From positions 1,674,001-1,738,000 of the forward strand of contig NZ_CP041188.1 of assembly GCF_006517235.1 (NCBI RefSeq): DNA of 64,000 bases, in the 5' to 3' direction. A program made the position numbers and the translations under genes. This document shows, piece by piece, positions 34,207 through 42,288 of the stretch. Each line of letters starts with the position of its first letter. Within the stretch, counting starts at the first letter, position 1. This DNA is from Pseudarthrobacter sp. NIBRBAC000502772. Its GTDB lineage: Bacteria; Actinomycetota; Actinomycetes; Actinomycetales; Micrococcaceae. Under the pieces are notes generated by a model. That model searched no databases and was not told the DNA's origin. It was given only the letters and a program-made list of their open reading frames with translations.

Positions 34207-36333
34207 TTACCTGTCCTTCATTGCCTGGATGGCGCGGTCTGCCGTTTTCAGGGCCCGCTTCAGCCTGGCGCCAGGCTCAGGGTGGGAGAAAAAGTAACCC
34301 TGCAGGAAATCGCAGTCCAGCGCTGTCAGGAAGTCCGCCTGAACCGCCGTCTCGATGCCCTCGGCGGTGACCGTCAGGCCCAGGCTGTGCGCCATGTTGA
34401 TCATGGAGCTGAGGATGGGGAGGCGTTCGGTTCCGGTGCGCACCATGGACACAAAGGTCTTATCGATCTTCACTGTGTCCACCGGCAGTTCCTGCAGGCG
34501 GCCCAGCGACGAGTATCCGGTGCCGAAGTCATCCAGCGCCACGCGTACTCCGGCCTCACGGAGACTGGCGAGCTGCTTGATCAGGCTGTGGTCGGCGTCG
34601 AAAAATACACTCTCGGTGACCTCCAGGACCAGCTGGTACGCCCCCACCCCGCTGGCCTCGGCGAAACGGAGGACGTTGCCGGCAAAGTCAGGTTCCTGCA
34701 GCTGGACTCCGGAAACGTTCACCGCCAGCGAGCGTGACGGGTCTTCGTTCAGCCACGGCGCGAGCTGGGCGAGGCCTAAAGTCATGACGGCGGCACCGAT
34801 CTCGCTGATCACGCCGCTGCGCTCCGCAATGGGGATAAAGACCGACGGCTGGATGCGCCCGCCAACGCGGTCCCACCGCGCAAGCGCCTCGAACTGGACT
34901 ACCTGGCCCATCCGCGGGGAGACAAGGGGCTGGTAGTCCACGGAGATTTCCCCCAGCGGAATGGCGAGCTGCAGGCCGGCCTCCATGTCCGTGCGCTGCA
35001 CCAGCTCGGTCATCATGTCCGGATGGAACCGACAGTACCGGTTCTTGCCCGCCGTCTTGGCCGCATACATTGCGATGTCCGCCTGGCGCAGCAACTCCGA
35101 CGCTCCGATGGCGGCATTTCCCATGGAGGCAAGTCCCAGGCTCAGGCTGGGGCGCAGCATGGTGCCGTCAATCCACACCGGAACATGCAGGCAGCGGACA
35201 ATACAGGCCGCGATGGTTTCGACGTCCGGGCAGGCGGTAAGCAGAACGACAAACTCGTCGCCTCCCAGCCTGGCCACCACGTCCGCGGTGGGGACACAGC
35301 CTGTGAGCCTGCGCGCCACTTCCACGAGCATGTCGTCGCCAGCCTGGTGGCCCATAATGTCGTTGACCTCCTTGAAATCGTCCAGGTCGACCAGCAGGAC
35401 ATCCACGGTCTTGAACCGCGGCTCGCGGAGGGCCGCCACCAGTGCGTCTTTGAAGACCGCCCGGTTGGCCAGTCCGGTCAGCGGATCCTGGAACGCAAGT
35501 GCTCGCAGCTGTTCGGCCTGCGCGGCCAGGTCAGTCACGGCCTGCTCTGCAAGCTCCTGCGCCTGCCTGCGCGGAGTGACATCCCGGAAGCTCCACACCC
35601 GGCCCGCGATCCTCTCACCAACCCGTTGGGGCCGCGAGTACCTTTCAAAGGTCCTGCCATCCTTGAAGTCCAGCACGTCGTGGCTTTCTGCCGCCGGGTT
35701 CGCCACAACCTCGGCGATCCTTGCCATGAAGGCCTCCGGGTGGGCAACCTGGGAGATGATCAGCCGCATGATGGGCACTTCGGTGTCACCGTCCAGGAGT
35801 TCCGGCGGGATGCCCCACATTTTCAGGAACTGGTGATTGAACCCGGCAACACTGCCGTCGGAGCTGATCACCAGGATGCCGTCTGCGGTGGATTCGAGGG
35901 TGGCCGTCAGCAGTGACATGGCCTCGAGGAGGTCAGCGTCAGCTCCCTTCCGGTGTTCCGTGTTACGGACTGAAACCAGCAAAACCTGCGAACCGCCGTC
36001 GTCCAGCAGAGAGCCTGCCACCTCGGCGGCGAACTCTGTGCCGTCCCGGTGCAGTCCGTACACTTCACGCGGCGGCAGCGGTTTATCGGGCTGCGCTTGC
36101 AGGTGCTCCTGAAGCAGCCGCGTTTCGCTCCGGAACCCCTCCGACAGGAGCAGCCAGTGGTCGCTACCGATCAGCTCAGCGCGTGTGTAGCCGAACAGCT
36201 TGCTGGCTGCCGCGTTGGCCATTTTGATGGTGCCGTCCGCGTTGACAGCGAGAAGCGCATCCGGGCTGGCATTAAGAAGCGCGCCAAAATCTGGTGGGCC
36301 CAAATCCTTGTCCTGCCGCTTGGAACGCCCCAT
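34207..36333 (-). CDS. PAS-PAS-GGDEF-EAL cyclic di-GMP protein
   Basis: The protein is 708 residues. Two PAS domains (about 12-130 and 140-260; LLNASPDALLAVNADGTIKM and STADGILVISSDGSVAGFN) precede a GGDEF domain with DPLTGLANR and an intact VARLGGDEFVVLL. An EAL domain with FEALARWDR and LDDFGTGYSSL follows, so both synthesis and hydrolysis motifs look complete. No RxxD inhibitory site precedes the GGDEF. There is no membrane segment, so it is a cytoplasmic PAS-sensing enzyme. The start follows GGGGGTGG. With the kinase and cyclase nearby, this gives two cyclic di-GMP enzymes within 8 kb. Confidence 0.93.
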   Translation of the reverse strand: MGRSKRQDKDLGPPDFGALLNASPDALLAVNADGTIKMANAAASKLFGYTRAELIGSDHWLLLSEGFRSETRLLQEHLQAQPDKPLPPREVYGLHRDGTEFAAEVAGSLLDDGGSQVLLVSVRNTEHRKGADADLLEAMSLLTATLESTADGILVISSDGSVAGFNHQFLKMWGIPPELLDGDTEVPIMRLIISQVAHPEAFMARIAEVVANPAAESHDVLDFKDGRTFERYSRPQRVGERIAGRVWSFRDVTPRRQAQELAEQAVTDLAAQAEQLRALAFQDPLTGLANRAVFKDALVAALREPRFKTVDVLLVDLDDFKEVNDIMGHQAGDDMLVEVARRLTGCVPTADVVARLGGDEFVVLLTACPDVETIAACIVRCLHVPVWIDGTMLRPSLSLGLASMGNAAIGASELLRQADIAMYAAKTAGKNRYCRFHPDMMTELVQRTDMEAGLQLAIPLGEISVDYQPLVSPRMGQVVQFEALARWDRVGGRIQPSVFIPIAERSGVISEIGAAVMTLGLAQLAPWLNEDPSRSLAVNVSGVQLQEPDFAGNVLRFAEASGVGAYQLVLEVTESVFFDADHSLIKQLASLREAGVRVALDDFGTGYSSLGRLQELPVDTVKIDKTFVSMVRTGTERLPILSSMINMAHSLGLTVTAEGIETAVQADFLTALDCDFLQGYFFSHPEPGARLKRALKTADRAIQAMKDR

Positions 36334-36465
36334 GCGCTACCACCCCCACGCACATCATAAAGTGCATGTTGTGATCGCGGTACGAAAACGCGTGACTTTC
36401 GCGCGGCGCTCGGGAATGGAGGCCCTGGAATTCGCGTTCGTGTGGTCCGTAGCGGTGAAAACTGG

Positions 36466-37884
36466 CTAAGAGTGACGCATTCCCGTCAGGCCGGCCCCGG
36501 CCCCGGAAACTTGGCCGGCCCCGGAAACGACGCTGACAGCGGCGCCGGCGTTGGTGCCCAGTCCGCGGACCACCCAGCCCTCCGCCTGCCAGGCAGCGGC
36601 ATCGAGGACGTTCCTGGCGTCCAGGATCACGCGCCGCCGCACCAAAGCGCCCGCAGCGGCAGGGCACAGGCTCCTGTATTCATCCCACTCAGTAAGGAGG
36701 AGCACCAGCTCGGCACCCTCCAAGGCCCGCGTTGCGGAGGCTTCGAACCGCAGCTGCGGATACCGCAGCCACGCGTGGTTCACGGCTTTCGGATCGGTCA
36801 CCGTCACGTGCGCGCCGGCCGCTGCCAGCCGCGCCGCGACGTCCAGGGCGGGGGAGTCGCGGATGTCGTCGGTCTCGGGCTTGAAGGAGGCTCCGAGGAT
36901 GGTGATGGCGCGTCCGGACAGGGCGCCGCCGCACAGTTCCGCGGCCAGGGACACTGTCCGGGTCCGCTGGCGGACGTTGATGGCATCCACCACACCCATC
37001 CAGTCGTTCACCGGGTCCACGCCCAGCGCGGCGGCCTGGCTGCGGAGGCTGCGGATGTCCTTGGGCAGGCACCCGCCGCCGAAGCCCAGCCCGGCATGCA
37101 TGTAGCGGTTCCCGATCCTCGGGTCCATGCCCATGGCCTCGCTGAGTTCGGCCACGTCCGCGCCGGACGCGTCGCATAGTTCGGAGATGGCGTTGATGAA
37201 GCTGACCTTGGTGGCCAGGTACGCGTTGGCGGCCGACTTGATCAGTTCCGCCGTGGCGAAGTTGCACACCAGGCGAGGAATGCCGGCGTTCAGCAGCGGC
37301 TCATAAACGGCATCCAGCGCGGCCGTCACGGCACGCGGCGCCCCGGTCTTGGGGTTGAAGGCCGCGGCGCGTCCGCCCGCCACACCGTAGACCAGCCGGT
37401 CCGGCACCAGCGAGTCCTTCACTGCCGTGCCCTGCCGCAGGAACTCCGGGTTCCAGCCCAGCTGCACGTCCGGCCGCCCCGCGAGGACGCCCTGGAGCAT
37501 GTCCACCGTGCCCACGGGCACCGTTGATTTACCGACGACGACGGCGCCCCTCGCCAGGTGCGGGAGCAGCGCCTCGGTGGCGGAAACGAGGAAGGTGAGG
37601 TCGGCGCCGTCGGACGTCTTGGACTGCGGCGTCCCGACGCACAGGAAATGGACCTGGGCGCCGGTGGCAGCGGCGACGTCGGTGGAGAACGTGAGGCGGC
37701 CGGTGCTGCGTCCGTCGCGGAGCAGTTCGTCCAGGCCGGGTTCGAAGAAGGGGGCATGGTCGCGGCCCAGCTGGTCCACTTTGGTGGCGTCCACGTCGAT
37801 GCCCACCACGGTGTGGCCCATGGACGCGAGCGTGGCGGCGTGCACGGCTCCGAGGTAGCCGCAGCCGATCACCGATATTTTCAC
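36466..37884 (-). CDS. ugd: UDP-glucose 6-dehydrogenase
   Basis: This 472-residue enzyme oxidises UDP-glucose to UDP-glucuronate with two NAD. It begins MKISVIGCGYLGAVHAATLA (nucleotide-binding glycine motif). GKSTVPVGT and NPEFLRQGTAV are the sugar-nucleotide blocks, and Cys272 in GFGGGCLPKD is the catalytic thiol. The GTG start overlaps by 4 bp the stop of the upstream glycosyltransferase gene, so the two act together, probably in a glucuronate- or mannose-containing envelope lipid or polymer. The last 25 residues are a glycine/alanine/serine tail coded by a duplicated 16-bp unit and are not part of the fold. Confidence 0.94.
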   Translation of the reverse strand: MKISVIGCGYLGAVHAATLASMGHTVVGIDVDATKVDQLGRDHAPFFEPGLDELLRDGRSTGRLTFSTDVAAATGAQVHFLCVGTPQSKTSDGADLTFLVSATEALLPHLARGAVVVGKSTVPVGTVDMLQGVLAGRPDVQLGWNPEFLRQGTAVKDSLVPDRLVYGVAGGRAAAFNPKTGAPRAVTAALDAVYEPLLNAGIPRLVCNFATAELIKSAANAYLATKVSFINAISELCDASGADVAELSEAMGMDPRIGNRYMHAGLGFGGGCLPKDIRSLRSQAAALGVDPVNDWMGVVDAINVRQRTRTVSLAAELCGGALSGRAITILGASFKPETDDIRDSPALDVAARLAAAGAHVTVTDPKAVNHAWLRYPQLRFEASATRALEGAELVLLLTEWDEYRSLCPAAAGALVRRRVILDARNVLDAAAWQAEGWVVRGLGTNAGAAVSVVSGAGQVSGAGAGLTGMRHS

Positions 37885-39086
37885 AGGGACGCTCCACTTT
37901 TGGTTTGGGCAGGCTCAACCACGGGGCGGCGGCTCTTGGTTTCGACGGTTTCTGCCAACGGTTCTCCTGCGATTACTGATTGGTACTGACGCACAAGCTC
38001 GGCGCTGAGCACCGGCCACGTCCGCGCCTGGACCGAGGCGTGCGCTGTCGTGGCGAACGCGCGGCGCTTGGCGTCGTCGCCCATGAGGTCCATCACCCGG
38101 GCCCGGAAACCGGCCAGGTCGCCGGGCTGGTACAACCAGCCTGTACGGGAGTTTTCCACCAGGTCCAAGGGGCCGCCGCGGCCCGTGGCCACCACCGGCA
38201 CCCCCGATGCCATCGCCTCCTGGATGGTCTGGCAGAACGTCTCGAACTCGCCGGGATGGACAAAAAGGTCGAAGGACGCCACCGTCTTCGCCAGCTCCTC
38301 ACCGAAGAGGAACCCGGTGAACACGGCGCCCGGCAGGGCTTCCTGCAGAGCCGACTTTTGGGGTCCGTCGCCCACAATCACCAGCTTGGTGTTCGGGACG
38401 TTGGCGAGCGCGGCGAGGTCCTCCACCTGTTTTTCGATGGCGAGCCGGCCAACGTAGCCGATGATCCGCTCACCGCCGGGGGCAACCGTTGCCCGCCACC
38501 CGGCGTCGCGCTTTTCCGGCGAGAACCGCGCCGTATCCACACCGCGCCGCCACATGCCCACCCGCGGAATCCCGCGGCCGCGCAACTGGTTCAGCGCGAA
38601 GGTGGACGGCACCAGGGTGCGGGTGGCCAGCAGGTGGATGTTCTCCACCCGGTTCCACGCCCAGTTCTCCAGGAACGGCACACCATAGCGTGCGGCGTAG
38701 CTGGGAACCTCGGTCTGGTAGATGGCTACGGTGGGGATCCCCAACTGATGCGCGGCCTGCACTGCCCGCCACCCGAGGATAAACGGCGATGCGAGGTGGA
38801 CAACGTCGGGTGCGTAGTCGGCAAGGATTCGCTTGACCCGGTACACACCGCCCATCGCCACTCGCACGTTGGTGTAGCCGGCCAGCGGAACTGCGGGAAC
38901 CCGGTGCACCGTCGCGCCGTGAACCACCTCGGCCGGTCCCACGAACTCGGAGACAGCATAGGTGGAAGGGGCGATGACCAGGACGTCGTGGCCCTGGTCC
39001 TCCAGGTGTTCAAGCACCCTCAGGATGGAGTGGGTCACTCCGTTCATCAGCGGCAGGAATGACTCGGCAACAATTGCGATCCTCAC
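37881..39086 (-). CDS. Family 4 glycosyltransferase, MgtA/PimB-like
   Basis: This 401-residue GT-B enzyme starts MRIAIVAESFLPLMNGVTHS. It has ERIIGYVGRLAIEKQVEDLA and the nucleotide-sugar site FVHPGEFETFCQTIQEAMAS. The closest actinobacterial relatives transfer mannose from GDP-mannose to lipid acceptors (MgtA, PimB). Coupling to UDP-glucose dehydrogenase suggests a glucuronosyl-diacylglycerol acceptor, as in Micrococcus and Corynebacterium, but this is inference. The last residues (PVVEPAQTKSGASL) come from a dispersed DNA repeat at 37901-37924 that runs into the overlapping next gene. Confidence 0.88.
   Translation of the reverse strand: MRIAIVAESFLPLMNGVTHSILRVLEHLEDQGHDVLVIAPSTYAVSEFVGPAEVVHGATVHRVPAVPLAGYTNVRVAMGGVYRVKRILADYAPDVVHLASPFILGWRAVQAAHQLGIPTVAIYQTEVPSYAARYGVPFLENWAWNRVENIHLLATRTLVPSTFALNQLRGRGIPRVGMWRRGVDTARFSPEKRDAGWRATVAPGGERIIGYVGRLAIEKQVEDLAALANVPNTKLVIVGDGPQKSALQEALPGAVFTGFLFGEELAKTVASFDLFVHPGEFETFCQTIQEAMASGVPVVATGRGGPLDLVENSRTGWLYQPGDLAGFRARVMDLMGDDAKRRAFATTAHASVQARTWPVLSAELVRQYQSVIAGEPLAETVETKSRRPVVEPAQTKSGASL
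37901..37924. repeat. Dispersed short repeat copy inside the glycosyltransferase 3' end
   Basis: It reads TGGTTTGGGCAGGCTCAACC plus ACGG. On the minus strand it codes VVEPAQT at the C-terminus of the glycosyltransferase. Confidence 0.75.
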
Positions 39087-39168
39087 CCCTCCACGGTGGG
39101 CGCGGCGCCTGTCGGGGCGGGGTCACCCGGGTTGAGTCGAGGGAAAGGTTGGGTTAACAGATCGGCGC

Positions 39169-39417
39169 TCAGCCGTCGTGGCCGTGCCGCAGCACGTCCG
39201 GGAGTTCGTCCACATAGACCGTTTGCGGCGGCTCAAAATAGATGACCAGCACCTCGTCGCCGACCGCGAAGACGCTTGTCTTGTCGAAGGGGTGGGCATG
39301 GAACGCGTTGGTGCCGCCCAGGTAGGGCAGCATCACCTCGCCGAGGGTTCCGGGGCCAATGCGCCCGGTCACGCGGCCGATCTTGCCGGTCAGGCTGCGG
39401 TCAACGTTTCTATGCAT
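39169..39417 (-). CDS. NfeD-like OB-fold protein next to an SPFH gene
   Basis: The protein is 82 residues. The sequence LTGKIGRVTGRIGPGTLGEV and FAVGDEVLVIYFEPPQTVYV matches the OB-fold domain found at the C-terminus of NfeD, here without membrane helices. NfeD-type proteins pair with SPFH proteins in membrane microdomains. The gene starts 8 bp before the end of the SPFH gene (overlapping stop), so the two are translationally coupled. The acidic/histidine end (DVLRHGHDG) is short and ordinary. Confidence 0.78.
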   Translation of the reverse strand: MHRNVDRSLTGKIGRVTGRIGPGTLGEVMLPYLGGTNAFHAHPFDKTSVFAVGDEVLVIYFEPPQTVYVDELPDVLRHGHDG

Positions 39418-40843
39418 CGGGGCCTTTCGCGGGGCGCTTGCCTTCCCGGCTGTTCTTCAGTGCCGAGGACAAGGCAGGGAGGTAGTCGCCCACCTGGGCC
39501 AGGATGCCGCCCAGCATCTTGTTCACGCCCTCGCCGCCGTTCAGCACGGTCATCTGGCCCACGTGGGAGAAAGGCTCGGCCGCCGCGGCGATGATGGCCG
39601 GCATGTTTTCGGCCAGCTGCTGCGAAATGACGGCGTCCTGGTTGGTCCCGAGTGCTTCGGCCCGGGCCTTGATGCCGTCTGCCTCGGCCAGCGCCTTGGC
39701 CTTGATGGCGGAGGCCGCGGCGTCACCGCGGGCCCTGGTGGCAGCGGCTTCGGCCTCGCCGGTGACCTTCGTGGCTCCGGCCGCGGCCGCCGCGGCAGTG
39801 GCGTTCGCCTGGGCCTGCAGTTCCGTCCGGCGGGCGTTGGCCTGGGCCTCAAGCTCCGTGCGGCGGGCCAGCGCCTCGGCGGCGCTGATGTCCGCCGCCT
39901 TCTGGCCCTCCGCGTCTGTGCGCTTGGCATAGGCCTTGGCGTCGGCGGGCTTCCGGACCGTGGTCTGGAGCTTCTGCTCCTCCCGGTCCGCCTCAAGCTT
40001 GGCCACTTCCGTTTCCTGGACGACGACGTGCTGCCGCGCGGTCGCATCCGCCAGCGGTCCCGCCTGGGCGGCCTCGGCTTTGGCCCGCTCGGCGTTCGCC
40101 TGCGCCACCGACTGCCGGATGGCCGAAACGCTCTGCGCGTCCGCGATCATTGCAGCCGCCTCGGCCTCCTTCTCGGCCGCCTCGCGGTTCCGCGTGGCCT
40201 CCGCGATCCGGGCCTCCATTTTGACCTGGGCAATGTGGGGCTTGGCGATGTTCTGGATGTACCCCGTGGGGTCCTGCAGGTCCTTGATCTGCAGCGAATC
40301 CACCACCAGCCCCAGCTTCTCCATTTCCACTCCGCTGGCGCTGCGGACCTGGGACCCCAGCTTGTCCCTTTCGCGGATGATCTCTTCCACGGTCATGCTT
40401 CCGATGATGGACCGCAGGTGGCCCTCAAAGACGTTGTAGACCTGGCTTTCCATTTTGGGCTGCTGTCCCAGGAAACGCCTGGCCGCATTTGCGATAAACG
40501 GCGGGGCGTCACCGATTTTGTAAATTACCACGCCTTCCACAATCACCTGGATGCCCTGCGAGGTCACGCAGGAAACCTTTAGCTCCGTTTCATTCAGCGT
40601 CAGGGAAAGGGTGCGGACGGTCTGCAGGCCCGGAAATACCAGGGCGCCCTTTCCGGTGACAATCTTGAAGTCCATGCCGGCCCGGGTTTCCAGGGTTCCG
40701 CGTGTCAGGCCGGAGATGATCAGTGCCTCATTGGGCTCCGCCACTTTCCACATCAGTTTGATGGCACCCCAAACAAACCCGACCACCAGTATTGCCCCGA
40801 TAATCGCAGCAAGAAGCGGGAAGAATGCTGACAGATCCGGCAT
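39410..40843 (-). CDS. SPFH/flotillin-like protein, YqiK type
   Basis: The protein is 477 residues. One N-terminal membrane helix (LLAAIIGAILVVGFVWGAIK) leads to an SPFH domain (about 30-200; NEALIISGLTRGTLETRAGM, ERDKLGSQVRSASGVEM). A long alanine/glutamate-rich coiled coil (about 215-400) with repeated ARRTELEAQAN-type units follows, and a conserved flotillin end (VLNGGEGVNKMLGGILAQVG). Flotillins organise lipid microdomains and respond to envelope stress. It is followed by the NfeD-like gene in an overlapping pair. The ATG follows AAAGGACC. Confidence 0.92.
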   Translation of the reverse strand: MPDLSAFFPLLAAIIGAILVVGFVWGAIKLMWKVAEPNEALIISGLTRGTLETRAGMDFKIVTGKGALVFPGLQTVRTLSLTLNETELKVSCVTSQGIQVIVEGVVIYKIGDAPPFIANAARRFLGQQPKMESQVYNVFEGHLRSIIGSMTVEEIIRERDKLGSQVRSASGVEMEKLGLVVDSLQIKDLQDPTGYIQNIAKPHIAQVKMEARIAEATRNREAAEKEAEAAAMIADAQSVSAIRQSVAQANAERAKAEAAQAGPLADATARQHVVVQETEVAKLEADREEQKLQTTVRKPADAKAYAKRTDAEGQKAADISAAEALARRTELEAQANARRTELQAQANATAAAAAAGATKVTGEAEAAATRARGDAAASAIKAKALAEADGIKARAEALGTNQDAVISQQLAENMPAIIAAAAEPFSHVGQMTVLNGGEGVNKMLGGILAQVGDYLPALSSALKNSREGKRPAKGPDA

Positions 40844-41047
40844 GACGAGGTCCTTTCGCGTGCGGAACAGGCCTCCCAGGAAAGCCCCAATAATGGCAGC
40901 TGCTCAGGCCTTGCCGGTATTGCGTGTCTCCAATTCCAGCCTGCTGGCCAGCTGTTGTAGACAGTCTGGTTGGCGCCCGCCCAAGAGTCCAGAGCGCGGG
41001 CTGTTGCGTAAGGGTTTCAACAGGCTGGATCTCGACCGGCCAGGTTC

Positions 41048-41902
41048 CTATTTGCCGAGGATCTCGCGGGCAACGCGCTGGGCCTCGATCTCCTCAGGGG
41101 CAACGGTGGCTCCGCGGAGGTATCCGGCGGTGGCCATGATTTGCCGCAGCTCGGCTTGCGTGCGCGGCGTGGTCACTCCGTGGTGGGCCATGGCATGGCA
41201 GTTGGCGCAGAGCGGAACCAGGTCCGTGAGCGGATCCAGCTGGTAGCCGCCGCCGAGTTGGGCCGCCGGCACCACATGGTGGACGTCGATGAAGTCCTTG
41301 CCGAGCTCGCCGTACGCCAGTTCGAAGGAGAACCCGCAGGCCGCGCAGCTGTTGCCGCGGTGCGCGATACACGCCCGCCGGGCCTCGGGGTCACGCTCGT
41401 AGCGGTTGGCGGTGACGCGCACGACGGCGGTCTCGGGGTACGTGCCGGGCACAGGTTGGGTGGGGTCTGGTCCTTGCGCCGGCCCGTGAGTGGCCCAGAG
41501 CGTCCGGACCGCGGCTTCGTCGCCGGACTCCAGCGCCATGCCCTCGGTTTCGGCGCTGTCCCACACGACGCCAGGCACCGCTGCGTCGAGGACCGCCGCA
41601 GGCACGTGGTCGCCCAGCGGCAGGAGCGCATCGAACGCCACCTGCACGGTGAACCCAGGCTGGCCCGACAAGGCCGCCTGATCCGGGTGCCCGGGCTGCC
41701 CCGACAGGACGACGCCATGGCCGATCAGTCCGGGGCCGTGCGCTCCCAGCAGGAGCAGCCACACACCGGTGCCGGGGGCGACGCTCCGGCCCACGCTCCA
41801 AGGCTCCAGGTGCAGCCCTGTCACGGCGACCTGTTCAGTAACAGCCGCGTAGTTCCAGCGGTTCCAGCCGGCCGGGTCCCAGCCCAGGATGATGTCGCTC
41901 AT
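41048..41902 (-). CDS. HNH endonuclease with a possible EVE-like N-terminal domain
   Basis: The protein is 284 residues. The C-terminal HNH nuclease (about 190-265) has CAACGFSFELAYGELGKDFI, the catalytic VHHVVPAAQLGG, and CANCHAMAHHG, giving the zinc cysteines and the HHV/HNH residues. The N-terminal half has an aromatic-rich pattern (ILGWDPAGWNRWNY; GTGVWLLLLGAHGPGLIGHG) that resembles EVE-type modified-base readers. If that is right, it would be a type IV-like, modification-dependent restriction enzyme. The family link for this half is inference; the HNH part is clear. The gene stands alone, convergent to nothing and 85 bp from the small-frame region. Confidence 0.8.
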   Translation of the reverse strand: MSDIILGWDPAGWNRWNYAAVTEQVAVTGLHLEPWSVGRSVAPGTGVWLLLLGAHGPGLIGHGVVLSGQPGHPDQAALSGQPGFTVQVAFDALLPLGDHVPAAVLDAAVPGVVWDSAETEGMALESGDEAAVRTLWATHGPAQGPDPTQPVPGTYPETAVVRVTANRYERDPEARRACIAHRGNSCAACGFSFELAYGELGKDFIDVHHVVPAAQLGGGYQLDPLTDLVPLCANCHAMAHHGVTTPRTQAELRQIMATAGYLRGATVAPEEIEAQRVAREILGK

Positions 41903-41989
41903 GGGGCCATTGTCCCAGTGGGATGATCAACGGGCGGGTTCGGCCACGGACGTGGTCCCAGTATCCGCGATCAGGCCGGTGACGGCGCG

Positions 41990-42112
41990 CTACACACCGG
42001 TGCGAACGGTTTTGCCCCAGGTGAAGAAGTCCAGCGCGGACCGGCCCTGCTCCAGGAGCGAGGTTCTTGGGCGGGGTGGGCGGCCGTCTCGGCCGCCCAC
42101 CCGCACTTGGAG
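41990..42112 (-). other. Segment after the 28-residue frame, including a strong hairpin and a second possible small frame
   Basis: A GTG-started frame of about 36 codons ends at 41990 with TSLLEQGRSALDFFTWGKTV, which looks like real protein sequence but has no ribosome site. The 12-bp stem of the 42074-42102 hairpin lies at its front. It could be a remnant of a longer gene or a second peptide. I do not support it as a gene. Confidence 0.3.
42074..42102 (-). terminator. Strong hairpin 11 bp after the 28-residue frame
   Basis: GGGTGGGCGGCC (42074-42085) pairs perfectly with GGCCGCCCACCC (42091-42102) over a 5-nt loop. There is no T-run. Its position just beyond the stop at 42113 suggests it ends that short transcript. 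Confidence 0.75.
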
Positions 42113-42199
42113 CTAGCCGAGGTTGCGCATCGGGTCGGGCCAGTTGCCCACTGTCGAGATGACGTGGGAGCGGTTGATCACAGCAGTGTTGATGGACAT
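42113..42199 (-). CDS. Small 28-residue open frame downstream of the SFDPGSSPD gene
   Basis: It runs from ATG 42199, with CAGGAG 7-8 nt upstream, to a TAG at 42113. The peptide begins MSINTAVINRSH and ends WPDPMRNLG. I know no family for it. It lies between two strong hairpins (42251-42285 and 42074-42102), which is the layout of a small independent gene or attenuated transcript. It could be a secreted or signalling peptide, but it has no hydrophobic signal. It may equally be a chance frame. Confidence 0.45.
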   Translation of the reverse strand: MSINTAVINRSHVISTVGNWPDPMRNLG

Positions 42200-42250
42200 G
42201 ACAGTTTCTCCTGACTGAACGTGGTGTCCGCGCGCCGGTGGTGCGCGGGT

Positions 42251-42285
42251 GGTCATTGTCTGCCGCGAAAAGGGCAGAGATGACC
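42251..42285 (-). terminator. Long hairpin just after the SFDPGSSPD gene
   Basis: GGTCAT (42251-42256) and TCTGCC (42259-42264) pair with GGCAGA (42273-42278) and ATGACC (42280-42285). The gene's stop is at 42289-42291. A comparable CTGCCC/GGGCAG hairpin (57342-57359) follows the stop of the paralogue at 57370. Confidence 0.75.
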
Positions 42286-42288
42286 TGT

